Below, one piece after another: positions 54,882 to 63,236 of a DNA stretch of 64,000 nucleotides. Made by a program: the position numbers and the translations under genes. Location of the stretch: the NCBI GenBank assembly GCA_039030715.1, contig JBCCDU010000002.1, positions 1-64,000 of the forward strand, in the 5' to 3' direction. The stretch is from Thermohalobaculum sp039030715. GTDB lineage: Bacteria > Pseudomonadota > Alphaproteobacteria > Rhodobacterales > Rhodobacteraceae. A model generated the notes under the pieces. It worked only from the letters and a program-made list of their open reading frames with translations. It was not told the origin of the DNA and did not search any database. How positions within the stretch are numbered: the stretch's first letter is position 1; each line of letters starts with the position of its first letter.

Positions 54882-54973
54882 CGGTGTGCCCTGCGGCCAT
54901 ATGCGCGCGTGGCGCGCATCAGCGGGGAACCCGCTGGCCCGTGCTCGCACGGACATGGCCGCCGGGCACACCG
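54882..54973. repeat. Four-way-junction (cloverleaf) intergenic element, copy B
   Basis: A 19-base outer stem (54882-54900 with 54955-54973; one mismatch) encloses three hairpins laid end to end: 54901-54919 (8 bp, triloop), 54920-54936 (7 bp, GAA triloop) and 54937-54954 (7 bp with one mismatch, tetraloop). No base in the junction is unpaired. The core aligns with copy A (GCCAT at the inner end of the left arm, CAGC..GCTGGCCCGTG in hairpins 2 and 3, ATGGC on the right) with paired changes. It lies between two convergent genes. Confidence 0.85.
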
Positions 54974-54992
54974 TTCGGATGTCAGCGCGGTT

Positions 54993-55772
54993 TCACCCAT
55001 CCTGGATGATCTGCTGCGCCACCCAGTCGTGACTTTCGCCGAGCCGTTGACCTCCCGCCAGGTAGGCAGCGATCATCTCGCGCATCCTGTCCGGTCCGAA
55101 GGACCCGAAATGGCCAGCGTGCACGACACGTAGGTCCAACTCCTGCAGCCGCCGCAGCGATTGTGCATAGACCTCCGCGTCGGAGTGATAGAGCGTATCC
55201 AGCAGCGCCCCGTCATAGATCACGTCGCCACTGAGCAGCACCCCCGTCGCAGCCTCGTAAAGCGCGATCGATCCTGGCGAGTGGCCCGGCAGATGCAGCA
55301 CCTGAAACACGCGATCGCCCAGATCGATCACATCGCCCTCGTCCAGAAGGCCCGTGAGCGGTGCCGGTTTCACCGCATAGTCGGACACATCGAACCCCTC
55401 CCAGGGCAACGCCACGAACGTCTCCCCCCGCAGATAGCCAGTATCGGCCACGGTGTTGGCATGGGTTGGATCGGCAATGATCGTGGCTTCCGCAGGATGA
55501 CCGCAGCGCGTCTCGAACTGATGCAATCCGCCTGCATGATCGAAATGCGTGTGTGTCACGATGGCAGTCAGAGGCCGCTCGGTCAGCGCGGCGATTTCGG
55601 CAGTGATCGGACGCAGACCCAGGCCGGTATCGACAATCAGGTCGCGATCCCGTCCACGCACGTGCCAGATGTTGCAACGCAGCCAGGGCGCGACGTGGCG
55701 CTCCCGGATCAGGGTGATCCCGTCGCCAACTGTCTCACTTTCATACCAGACCTTCGCGACTGGCTTTTGCAT
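54993..55772 (-). CDS. MBL-fold metallo-hydrolase
   Basis: A 259-residue metallo-beta-lactamase-fold protein. The metal motif VTHTHFDHAGGLHQFE (HxHxDH, about 73-88), LHLPGHSPGSI and VLLSGDVIYDG (Asp ligand) and the final His in VHAGHFGSF are all visible. Relatives are hydrolases of thioesters, phosphodiesters or lactones; no closer call is possible. It begins inside the 3' end of the EamA gene (32-base overlap). Confidence 0.88.
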   Translation of the reverse strand: MQKPVAKVWYESETVGDGITLIRERHVAPWLRCNIWHVRGRDRDLIVDTGLGLRPITAEIAALTERPLTAIVTHTHFDHAGGLHQFETRCGHPAEATIIADPTHANTVADTGYLRGETFVALPWEGFDVSDYAVKPAPLTGLLDEGDVIDLGDRVFQVLHLPGHSPGSIALYEAATGVLLSGDVIYDGALLDTLYHSDAEVYAQSLRRLQELDLRVVHAGHFGSFGPDRMREMIAAYLAGGQRLGESHDWVAQQIIQDG

Positions 55773-56664
55773 CCGGCTTCTCCGCAATCGTCAGCACTTC
55801 GATCAGACAGGCGCCAATGATCATTGCCGCACCGATCCACTCGACCAGGCCCATGCGCTCCTCGGGAATGAAGATACTGGCGGAGATCACGGCCACCAGA
55901 ACCTCCGACATCATCAACAGTCCAACGCGCCCGGGGAACAAAAACTTTTGCGCCCAGAAGATCACGGCAACCGTGGGCAGGATCAGGCCCAACGCCGCCC
56001 CAACCGCCAGCGGAATCTGAGACGCAAAAGTGGCAAGTTCCGGCATTTCTCGCGGCCCGAATGCCAATGCGCAAACGAGCGCGATCAGAGCCGTGAAGAA
56101 GAACTGGAAGAATGTCATCCCCACCAGCGGCACGCCTTCGAAGCGGCGGATCATCGCCGCGCCCACAGCCCAGAAAATGCCAGAGAGAAAGCCCAGAAGA
56201 TCTCCAATATTGAGCGGAACCGAACTGCCCCCGCTGCCCGACAGCAACAGGAACATCCCCGCCAGCCCCGTCACGATGGCCACCCAGCGCTGCCAGCTCA
56301 CCCGCTCGCCCAGCCAGATCAGCCCGATCAGGGTCGACCAGACCGGCGTGAGATAGAACAGAAGCGTGGTGCGCACCACGGTCGAATAAACCAGGCCCGA
56401 GGCATAGAAGGCAAGCCCGGCGCCTGCGAAGAACCCGATCATGACCGCCCGGCCGATAAACGACCGATGCGCGCCGAACTGCCAGAGCAAGAGCGGCCCC
56501 AAAAGAAGCAAGGGCGGCAGGTTCAGCAGGGCCACGGACCATCCCCCCCCGATCCCCGCCGCATCGAAAATCCGCAACGGAACCCAATAGAGCCCCCAGA
56601 CCGTCGCCGACACGAATACGGCGAGCGAGGCGAGTCGGATCGAAGGATTGGACAAATCGAACAT
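55741..56664 (-). CDS. EamA family (DMT) transporter
   Basis: A 307-residue inner-membrane protein with ten predicted helices in two EamA repeats (about 12-145 and 155-295). The RTTLLFYLTPVWSTLIGLIW segment ends the first repeat; APVF-like SEVLVAVISASIFI marks the second. DMT transporters export metabolites such as amino acids or drugs; the substrate is unknown. It overlaps the MBL gene by 32 bases and is the first gene of that pair. Confidence 0.88.
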   Translation of the reverse strand: MFDLSNPSIRLASLAVFVSATVWGLYWVPLRIFDAAGIGGGWSVALLNLPPLLLLGPLLLWQFGAHRSFIGRAVMIGFFAGAGLAFYASGLVYSTVVRTTLLFYLTPVWSTLIGLIWLGERVSWQRWVAIVTGLAGMFLLLSGSGGSSVPLNIGDLLGFLSGIFWAVGAAMIRRFEGVPLVGMTFFQFFFTALIALVCALAFGPREMPELATFASQIPLAVGAALGLILPTVAVIFWAQKFLFPGRVGLLMMSEVLVAVISASIFIPEERMGLVEWIGAAMIIGACLIEVLTIAEKPDAKASREGLV

Positions 56665-56706
56665 CAATCTGTCTTCACGCCACCACCCCGATTTGGCAAG
56701 CGAAAC

Positions 56707-57147
56707 TCAGCCACCCAGGCCCGCACCGCGCCGGGTCGCAAGCAGTAGATTGGTTTCCGAGCTCGCAATCCCTTCGATCAGACGGATCCGGCGCAGCACG
56801 TCGTCGAAGGCGGCCAGGGTTTCCGCGCGCAACTCCACTATCAGATCCCAACGACCGTTGGTGGAGTGGACCGCCGCAACCTCCGGCACCCGTGCGAGGC
56901 GCTCCACGACACGGTCGGTGCCCTGTCCCTCGATAGCGATCAACATCAGACCACGCACCGGACTGGCCTCGCGGTCGCTCTTCAACACGACGGTGTAGCC
57001 CAGGATCTCCTCCGCCGCTTCCAACCGCTGCATCCGATGACGGACAGTGGCGCGCGACACGCCAAGTTCCGCCGCGAGTTGCGAGACGGTGGCGCGTGCG
57101 TCCCGCCGCAGCACCGCAATCAGACGTCCATCGACCTCATCGATCAC
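56707..57147 (-). CDS. Lrp/AsnC family transcriptional regulator
   Basis: A 146-residue regulator: an AsnC-type winged helix (about 1-55; VSQLAAELGVSRATVRHRMQ) and a C-terminal RAM ligand domain (about 65-140; RVPEVAAVHSTNGRWDLIVE). The start is GTG. It is divergent from arginase, with 114 bases between, which suggests it controls the arginine catabolic genes in response to arginine or ornithine. The open frame reaching far upstream on this strand is a shadow of the arginase gene. Confidence 0.88.
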   Translation of the reverse strand: MIDEVDGRLIAVLRRDARATVSQLAAELGVSRATVRHRMQRLEAAEEILGYTVVLKSDREASPVRGLMLIAIEGQGTDRVVERLARVPEVAAVHSTNGRWDLIVELRAETLAAFDDVLRRIRLIEGIASSETNLLLATRRGAGLGG

Positions 57148-57167
57148 TTTGAAACCCCGACCTTTCA

Positions 57168-57182
57168 GTTTGGAAATCAAAC
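57168..57182. promoter_or_regulatory. Candidate Lrp-type operator in the divergent promoter
   Basis: GTTTG, GAAAT, CAAAC form a 5-5-5 palindrome between the regulator and arginase starts, with a TTGATCAA palindrome 9 bases further on (57191-57198). The spacing and AT content resemble Lrp/AsnC sites. Only position and symmetry support it. Confidence 0.4.
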
Positions 57183-57261
57183 CTATCAGATTGATCAATT
57201 TACCGGCTAGGATTCTCCACGTATCGGAGATTTCCTGTTGGCCGATCTTGGAGGCTCTAAA

Positions 57262-58197
57262 ATGACAACACCCCGTTCCTGTCACCTCATCGGCGCGCCA
57301 GTACAAACCGGCGCCAGCCAGCCCGGCTGTCTGATGGGCCCCGATGCCCTGCGCACAGCCGCCCTGGCGGACCAGTTGCGCCAGCTGGGGCACGAGGTCA
57401 CCGATCATGGCAATCTCTCTGCGCCCACGCGTCCGCGGGTGGACCATCCCAACGCGGCACTCCGCAATCTGTCGGAGGCGATTGCCTGGACGGAAACCCT
57501 CTCGCAGGCAGCCTATGATGCAGCAGCGGGTGAGGCATTTCCAATCTTCATGGGCGGCGATCATTCGATCTCGGCCGGGACGGTCGCCGGGATCGCGCGC
57601 CGCAGGGCCGAGCAGGGCAGACCTCTCTTTGTCCTCTGGCTCGATGCCCATCCGGATTTCCACGACCTTGCCTCCACCGACAGCGGCAATCTGCACGGCG
57701 TCCCCGCGGCCTATTTCACCGGCAGACTGGGGTTCGAGGGGATCTTCCCACCGCTCCACACCGCCGTCTCGCCAGCGCGCGTCTGCATGATGGGCATCCG
57801 CTCGGTCGATCCGGCGGAACATGGCGCATTGCTGGGCGACGGGATCACGGTGCATGATATGCGCAGCATCGATGAATACGGGATCGTACCGCTTCTGCGC
57901 GCGTTTCTGGAGGAGGTGGCCCATGCCGATGGCACCATCCATCTCTCCTTCGATGTGGATTTCCTGGAACCTGGAATCGCTCCAGCCGTCGGTACCACCG
58001 TGCCCGGTGGCGCGACCTTCCGCGAAGCGCATCTGATCATGGAGATGCTGGCCGATCAGGGTCGGGTCTCCTCGCTGGATCTGGTGGAGCTGAACCCGTT
58101 CCTCGACGAACGCGGTCGCACAGCCAGCCTGATGGTGGATCTCACCGCCAGCCTGATGGGCCGCAAAGTGATGGACCGCCCGACCAAGAGCTTCTGA
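57262..58197 (+). CDS. rocF: Arginase
   Basis: A 311-residue manganese ureohydrolase that splits arginine into ornithine and urea. The metal motifs GGDHSISAGT (about 101-110), WLDAHPDFHDLAS (about 128-140) and LSFDVDFLEPG (about 230-240) are all intact. GTTVPGGATF also fits arginase over agmatinase. Its neighbour ornithine aminotransferase supports arginase. ATG follows GGAGG. Confidence 0.92.
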   Translation: MTTPRSCHLIGAPVQTGASQPGCLMGPDALRTAALADQLRQLGHEVTDHGNLSAPTRPRVDHPNAALRNLSEAIAWTETLSQAAYDAAAGEAFPIFMGGDHSISAGTVAGIARRRAEQGRPLFVLWLDAHPDFHDLASTDSGNLHGVPAAYFTGRLGFEGIFPPLHTAVSPARVCMMGIRSVDPAEHGALLGDGITVHDMRSIDEYGIVPLLRAFLEEVAHADGTIHLSFDVDFLEPGIAPAVGTTVPGGATFREAHLIMEMLADQGRVSSLDLVELNPFLDERGRTASLMVDLTASLMGRKVMDRPTKSF

Positions 58198-58211
58198 TCC
58201 CTGGCCCAACC

Positions 58212-58285
58212 GGTCCGGCGGGGCGCCGGGGCGGCGGAGCGGGCTGGCGGGTGGGAGCGACGTCGCCCCGGCGTCCCGCCGGACC
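58212..58285. repeat. Long GC-rich palindrome between rocF and rocD
   Basis: Two 21-base arms (58212-58232 and 58265-58285) pair with a single G-T position; the 32-base spacer is G-rich and has no clear inner hairpin. It fills the space between arginase and the aminotransferase, so it could be an attenuator, mRNA stabiliser or REP-like element. Confidence 0.75.
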
Positions 58286-58303
58286 AAACACAAAGGAAAT
58301 ACC

Positions 58304-59509
58304 ATGACGGCAACCGATTTCATCGCCACCGAAAAGCGCCTCGGCGCACACAACTACAAGCCGCTCGATGTGGTGATCGCGCGCGGCCAGGGCGTCCATG
58401 TCTGGGATGTAGAGGGGAGGCAATATCTCGACTGCCTTTCGGCCTATTCCGCAGTCAACCAAGGCCATTGCCATCCCAGGATCCTCGAGGCGATGACCAG
58501 TCAGGCCCAAACCCTCACCCTCACCAGCCGGGCGTTCCACAACGATCAACTCGCAGGGTTCTACGAAGACATCGCGCGCCTGACCGGCTCCTCGAAGGTC
58601 CTGCCGATGAACTCCGGGGCGGAGGCAGTAGAGTCAGCCATCAAGGCCGTGCGCAAATGGGGTTACGAAACCAAGGGCGTGGCAGAAAACCAGGCGGAGA
58701 TCATCGTCTGCACCGACAACTTCCATGGGCGCACCATGGGCGTGGTCGGCTTCTCCACCGATCCAGTTGCGCGCGGCGGCTTCGGCCCGTTCGCGCCTGG
58801 CTTCCGGGTCGTGCCCTTCGGCGATGCGGCGGCGTTCGAGGCCGCGATCACACCGAACACGGTCGCGTTCCTGGTCGAGCCGATCCAGGGAGAGGCAGGG
58901 GTGATCATTCCCGACGAGAGCTTTTTCCCCAAGGTCCGCCAGCTCAGCACCGACCACAACATCACCCTGATCCTGGATGAGATCCAAACCGGGCTCGGCC
59001 GCACCGGCAAACTGCTTGCAGAGGAGCACGAGGGGATAGAGGCGGATGTCACCCTGGTTGGCAAGGCGCTGTCGGGGGGCTTCTATCCCGTCTCCGCCGT
59101 GCTCTCGAATTCCGAGGTTTTGGGCGTGCTGAAACCTGGCCAGCATGGTTCGACCTTTGGTGGCAATCCGCTGGGCTGCGCCATTGCCCGCGCCGCCATG
59201 CGGGCGCTGGTGGAGGAGGGAATGGTGGAAAACTCGGCCCGGCAGGGCGCCTATTTCAAAGCGGGGCTGGAGGATATCCGCTCGAACGCAGTGAAGGAGG
59301 TTCGCGGCCGTGGCCTCATGCTGGCCGTGGAGCTGCACCCGGAGGCCGGCGGCGCCCGAAAATACTGCGATGCCCTGAAAGATCGGGGCATTCTGGCCAA
59401 GGACACCCATGAACACTCGATCCGAATCGCCCCGCCGCTGGTCATCACCCGCGACCAGGTGGACTGGGCGCTGGAGCGATTCCACGAAGTGCTGACGGAG
59501 ACCCACTGA
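58304..59509 (+). CDS. rocD: Ornithine--oxo-acid transaminase
   Basis: A 401-residue PLP aminotransferase of class III converting ornithine to glutamate semialdehyde. The PLP Lys is in LVGKALSGGFYPVSAVL (about 250-266), with MNSGAEAVESAIKAVRKWGY and DEIQTGLGRTGK as class III features. The sequence (HNYKPLDVVIARGQGVHVWD) is OAT-specific. It is downstream of arginase and 3 bases upstream of the M20 gene. Confidence 0.94.
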   Translation: MTATDFIATEKRLGAHNYKPLDVVIARGQGVHVWDVEGRQYLDCLSAYSAVNQGHCHPRILEAMTSQAQTLTLTSRAFHNDQLAGFYEDIARLTGSSKVLPMNSGAEAVESAIKAVRKWGYETKGVAENQAEIIVCTDNFHGRTMGVVGFSTDPVARGGFGPFAPGFRVVPFGDAAAFEAAITPNTVAFLVEPIQGEAGVIIPDESFFPKVRQLSTDHNITLILDEIQTGLGRTGKLLAEEHEGIEADVTLVGKALSGGFYPVSAVLSNSEVLGVLKPGQHGSTFGGNPLGCAIARAAMRALVEEGMVENSARQGAYFKAGLEDIRSNAVKEVRGRGLMLAVELHPEAGGARKYCDALKDRGILAKDTHEHSIRIAPPLVITRDQVDWALERFHEVLTETH

Positions 59510-59512
59510 GAG

Positions 59513-60889
59513 ATGACTCGCGATCATGCGATCGAAAAGGCGACCGGGCTCTTCGATGGCGGGCTGTTCCTCGACCGGCTGCGCGGCCTGGTCACGATCC
59601 CAACGGAGAGCCAGGTGCCCGAGCGGTCCAGCACGCTGGCGGATTATCTCGACATTGGTATCGCGCCGCTGCTGGCCCCGCTTGGCTTCGACCTGCGCCA
59701 GTTCGCCAATCCCGCTGGCGCCGGACCTGTTCTGCTCGCCACCCGGATCGAGGACCCCAGCCGTCCCACGATCCTGATCTATGGCCATGGAGATGTGGTG
59801 CGCGAGATGGCCGGGGAGTGGCGCGCGGGTCTCTCGGCCTTCGAGGTGACTATCGAAGGCGACCGGATCTATGGCCGCGGCACGGCAGACAACAAGGGCC
59901 AGCATCTGATCAATATTCTTGCGCTTGGCGCGGTGCTGGAGACCCGCGGACATCTGGGTTTCAACACCAAGATCGTGATCGAGATGGGCGAGGAGGTGGG
60001 CTCCCCCGGTCTCAACGCACTGTTCCAGCAGAACCCCGAGGCATTCGGCGCCGATGCGTTGATTGCGTCCGATGGCGGACGGCTCTCGCCTGACCGGCCC
60101 ACGGTGTTCATGGGAGCGCGCGGCGCACATACATTCTGGCTGAGCTGTTCCTTGCGCGAGGCTGGGCGGCATTCCGGCAATTTTGGCGGGCTGATCCCCG
60201 ATCCGGGGATCCGGCTGGCGCATGCCATCGCCTCCATCACCGATGCGCGAGGCCAGATCGCTGTGCCCGAATGGCGACCCGACAGTCTAACGGACGAGAT
60301 CCGCGAGGCACTGGCCGCCTGCCCGGTCGACGCCTCCTTTGGTGCGGATCCCGATTGGGGCGAGGAAGGGCTGACACCGGCGGAGCGGGTCTGGGGCTGG
60401 AATTCCTTCGCCGTGCTGGCCATGACCTGCGGCGCGCCGGAGGCCCCGGTCAACGCAATCGCGGGCGAGGCGCGGGCTTGCTGCCAGTTGCGTTTTGTGG
60501 TCGGCACCGACGCGGACGACATCGTGCCCGCACTGCGCCGGCATCTGGAGACACAGGGTTTCCCGGATGTCGAGGTCACAGCCGACCACGAACCCCTGTT
60601 CACCGCCACGCGCTTGCCGCTGGATGACCCTTGGGCTGAGCGGGTCAAGACCTCGATCACGCAGACAACCGGTACAGCGCCCGCCATGCTGCCCAACCTG
60701 GGTGGCTCTCTGCCGAACGAGATGTTTACCGAGACGCTGGGCCTGCCTACCGTCTGGATCCCCCATTCCTATCCCGGATGCTCGCAGCACGCGCCGGATG
60801 AACATCTTCTGGCACCGACCTGCCGCGATGCGCTGCAAATCATGGCGGGGGTCTGGTGGGATATGGGCGTGCCGCCTCAGATGGCTTGA
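59513..60889 (+). CDS. M20 family metallopeptidase
   Basis: A 458-residue dinuclear zinc peptidase or amidohydrolase. The ligands are visible in ILIYGHGDVV (His, about 84), GRGTADNKGQHL (Asp, about 122) and EMGEEVGSPGL (Glu-Glu, about 160). A dimerisation lid domain lies at about 205-330. It follows rocD by 3 bases, so it probably supplies amino acids (dipeptide or acyl-arginine) to the same pathway. Substrate is inferred from context only. Confidence 0.88.
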   Translation: MTRDHAIEKATGLFDGGLFLDRLRGLVTIPTESQVPERSSTLADYLDIGIAPLLAPLGFDLRQFANPAGAGPVLLATRIEDPSRPTILIYGHGDVVREMAGEWRAGLSAFEVTIEGDRIYGRGTADNKGQHLINILALGAVLETRGHLGFNTKIVIEMGEEVGSPGLNALFQQNPEAFGADALIASDGGRLSPDRPTVFMGARGAHTFWLSCSLREAGRHSGNFGGLIPDPGIRLAHAIASITDARGQIAVPEWRPDSLTDEIREALAACPVDASFGADPDWGEEGLTPAERVWGWNSFAVLAMTCGAPEAPVNAIAGEARACCQLRFVVGTDADDIVPALRRHLETQGFPDVEVTADHEPLFTATRLPLDDPWAERVKTSITQTTGTAPAMLPNLGGSLPNEMFTETLGLPTVWIPHSYPGCSQHAPDEHLLAPTCRDALQIMAGVWWDMGVPPQMA

Positions 60890-61482
60890 GCGAGGAAGAC
60901 CGGATGCCATTGGTTGATGCAGGAGCCGCTGACCGGGTGTTGCCCCTCCTCGAGAATCCGAAACCCCGCGCCAGGCAGCATCCTGCGATAGGCAGCCACG
61001 TCGAAATGGCTCCACCGCATGCGCGCGCCAAAGAACGCCTCCGCCCCCTCCCAATCGGTGCAACCGGTGGTCAACAGCAGATAACCGCCTGGCGCAAGCT
61101 GAGTGTGCCAATTGGCCAGAACCCCGGCATGACGCTCGCGATCCACGTGGAAGAGCGCGAAGAAACTGACGATTGCATCGGCGGCGAACGTGCTGGGGCA
61201 CAGTGCAGACAGATCGCCACGGCGATACTCGGCGCCAGGGATATTGGCCCGTGCCATGTCCAGCATGGTGTCGGAGATATCCAATCCAATCACGCGATGC
61301 CCCGCCGCCAGCAACCAGGCGTCAACCGGCAGACCCGCACCACAGCCCAGGTCCAAAACCATGCTGTCCGGCGCCAGATAGTGATCGAGCCGTGCGAGAA
61401 AGGGCGTGCTGGCTTCAGCCTCGCGCGCCGCGGCATAGGCGGGACCGATGACATCGTAGGCGCGGCGGACATCCTCTTGCAT
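60877..61482 (-). CDS. Class I SAM-dependent methyltransferase
   Basis: A 201-residue methyltransferase with the SAM-binding motif VLDLGCGAGLPVDAWLLAAG (about 41-60) and LDISDTMLDMARANIPGA. The acceptor is unknown. The 3' end overlaps the M20 gene by 13 bases on the opposite strand. The chosen ATG follows CATGCC... without a strong ribosome site; the frame remains open upstream. It faces away from the ABC transporter genes. Confidence 0.82.
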   Translation of the reverse strand: MQEDVRRAYDVIGPAYAAAREAEASTPFLARLDHYLAPDSMVLDLGCGAGLPVDAWLLAAGHRVIGLDISDTMLDMARANIPGAEYRRGDLSALCPSTFAADAIVSFFALFHVDRERHAGVLANWHTQLAPGGYLLLTTGCTDWEGAEAFFGARMRWSHFDVAAYRRMLPGAGFRILEEGQHPVSGSCINQWHPVFLAQAI

Positions 61483-61631
61483 GGCATGCAGCCTAAGCGC
61501 CGCAGAACCGCCGGTCCAGCGGTGGCGCGCCCGTCCCGGTCGGCCCCTTCCCAGTCGACACTTTGGAACGTTAACAAAGCGATTGCGCCGCGCTGCAAAA
61601 CTTGCCAGCGTGCGTTGGATTGAGAGGGACG

Positions 61632-62405
61632 ATGCTCGACACATCCGCGACGCTGATCGCCGAGGACATCCACAAGAGCTTTGGCCCGTTGGAGGTGCTG
61701 AAGGGTCTCAGCGTCACCGCACATGAGGGGGATGTAATCTCGATCCTCGGCTCGTCGGGATCGGGCAAATCGACCTTCCTGCGCTGCATCAATTTCCTGG
61801 ACCCGCCGGATCGCGGCCGCATCGTGCTGGAGGGCGAGGAAGTGCAGGTCCGCACCGACCGGCGCGGGCGCTTGCTGGGCGCCGACCCCAAGCAGATTAA
61901 CCGGCTGCGAAGCCAGCTCGGCATGGTTTTCCAACAGTTCAATCTCTGGTCCCACATGACAGTCCTGCAGAACGTGATGGAGGGACCGGTTCAGGTATTG
62001 GGCCGCGACCGCGAGACGGTGCACGCCGAGGCGATGGAGACGCTGGAGAAAGTGGGCATCGCCGCCAAGCACGACGCCTATCCGAGCCAGCTTTCCGGCG
62101 GGCAGCAGCAGCGCGTGGCAATCGCCCGCGCGCTGGCGATGCGGCCCAAGGTTCTGCTGTTCGACGAGCCGACCTCTAGCCTCGATCCAGAGCTTGTGGG
62201 CGAGGTTTTGCGTGTCATGCGCGGCCTGGCCGAAGAAGGCCGCACCATGATTGTCGTGACCCACGAAATGGGCTTCGCCCGCGAGGTCTCGTCGCGCACG
62301 ATTTTCCTCCACCAAGGGGTGGTGGAGGAGGAAGGAACACCGAAAGACGTGTTCGAAAATCCCCAATCCGCGCGCTGCAAGGCGTTTCTGGCCAGCGCGC
62401 TCTGA
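61632..62405 (+). CDS. Polar amino-acid ABC transporter ATP-binding protein
   Basis: A 257-residue ATPase of the HisP/GlnQ/ArtP type. Walker A GSSGSGKSTFL (about 37-47), Q-loop MVFQQFNLW, signature LSGGQQQRVAIARAL and Walker B LLFDEPTSSLDP are complete. The length and insert (QVRTDRRGRLLGADPKQ) fit the basic amino-acid (HisP/AotP-like) type. It is the first of three transporter genes. The start has GAGAGGGAC upstream. Confidence 0.93.
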   Translation: MLDTSATLIAEDIHKSFGPLEVLKGLSVTAHEGDVISILGSSGSGKSTFLRCINFLDPPDRGRIVLEGEEVQVRTDRRGRLLGADPKQINRLRSQLGMVFQQFNLWSHMTVLQNVMEGPVQVLGRDRETVHAEAMETLEKVGIAAKHDAYPSQLSGGQQQRVAIARALAMRPKVLLFDEPTSSLDPELVGEVLRVMRGLAEEGRTMIVVTHEMGFAREVSSRTIFLHQGVVEEEGTPKDVFENPQSARCKAFLASAL

Positions 62406-62431
62406 CAAGTAACCGAAAACGGGAGACCACC

Positions 62432-63160
62432 ATGAAAAAACTGACACTTCTGGCCGCCGCGGCGGCGATGTTCGCAGGCCCGGCGCTGGCCGATGGCCAT
62501 GCCGTGCGGATGGGAACCGAGGGGGCCTATCCCCCATACAACTTCATCAACGACAATGGCGAGGTCGACGGGTTCGAGCGCGCCGTGGGGGACGAGCTCT
62601 GCAAACGCGCGCAGCTCGAATGCACCTGGGTGGTGAACGAGTGGGACAGCATCATCCCCAACCTCGTCTCCGGCAACTACGACACGATCATCGCCGGCAT
62701 GTCGATCACGGCGGAGCGTGACGAGGTGATTGACTTCACCCAGGAATACGTGCCGCCGTCGCCCTCGGCCTATGTCGCCGTCGCGGGGTCCAACCCGGAT
62801 CTGGAAAAGGGCGTGATCACCGCCCAGGTCAACACCATTCAGTCGGGTCATGTCGCCTCGAGCGGTGCGACCCTGGTCGAGTTCGCCTCGCCGGACGAAA
62901 CCATCGCCGCGATCAAGAACGGCGAGGCCGATGCAGTGTTGGCCGACAAGGATTATCTGGCCCCGATCGTGGCTGAAAGCGGCGGCGAGTTGGAGATCGT
63001 CAAGGAAATCAGCCTGGGGGGCGGCGTCGGCATGGGTGTGCGCGAGAGCGATACCGAACTGAAAGCTAAGATGAACGCAGCCATCGACACGATGAAGGCC
63101 GATGGCACGCTGAACGCGCTGATCACCAAATGGTTCGGCGAGGACGCGGCGACATTCTAA
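62432..63160 (+). CDS. Amino-acid ABC transporter substrate-binding protein
   Basis: A 242-residue periplasmic binding protein (family 3 SBP) with a signal peptide (about 1-20, ending GPALA). The sequence MGTEGAYPPYNFINDNGEVD and GFERAVGDELCKR is typical, and NYDTIIAGMSITAERDEVID forms the ligand-binding core. Context with arginase suggests arginine or ornithine; this is inference. Followed by a hairpin and the permease. Confidence 0.92.
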   Translation: MKKLTLLAAAAAMFAGPALADGHAVRMGTEGAYPPYNFINDNGEVDGFERAVGDELCKRAQLECTWVVNEWDSIIPNLVSGNYDTIIAGMSITAERDEVIDFTQEYVPPSPSAYVAVAGSNPDLEKGVITAQVNTIQSGHVASSGATLVEFASPDETIAAIKNGEADAVLADKDYLAPIVAESGGELEIVKEISLGGGVGMGVRESDTELKAKMNAAIDTMKADGTLNALITKWFGEDAATF

Positions 63161-63165
63161 AAAGC

Positions 63166-63191
63166 CGGCACCCGGTCTCCACCGGGTGCCG
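63166..63191 (+). terminator. Hairpin between binding protein and permease genes
   Basis: A perfect 11-bp stem (CGGCACCCGGT with ACCGGGTGCCG) and a 4-base loop, 6 bases after the binding-protein stop. No T tract follows. It fits the common arrangement that keeps the binding protein more abundant than the permeases by partial termination or by stabilising the upstream mRNA. Confidence 0.7.
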
Positions 63192-63192
63192 A

Positions 63193-63230
63193 CCCTTCCC
63201 CAGCTACGGGGCAGGGTATGGGGAGGGGGC
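63193..63230. repeat. GC-rich palindromic intergenic repeat, second copy (inverted)
   Basis: On the minus strand it reads AGCCCCCTCCCCATACCC then TGCCCCGTAGCTGGGGAAGGG, a relative of the repeat at 47203-47240 (CCCCCACCCTAACCC). On the plus strand its GGGGAGGGGG end lies 6 bases before the permease ATG, so the repeat seems to provide the ribosome-binding site. Confidence 0.5.
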
Positions 63231-63236
63231 TGACCG

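Noticed and set aside
58198..58303. Possible third copy of the four-way-junction element between rocF and rocD
   Set aside because: Its outer stem is strong, but the G-rich interior cannot form the three packed hairpins and the core sequence does not align.
57148..58353. Long upstream extension of the Lrp-type regulator frame on the minus strand
   Set aside because: It crosses the divergent promoter and the whole arginase gene; the regulator fold begins at the GTG at 57147.
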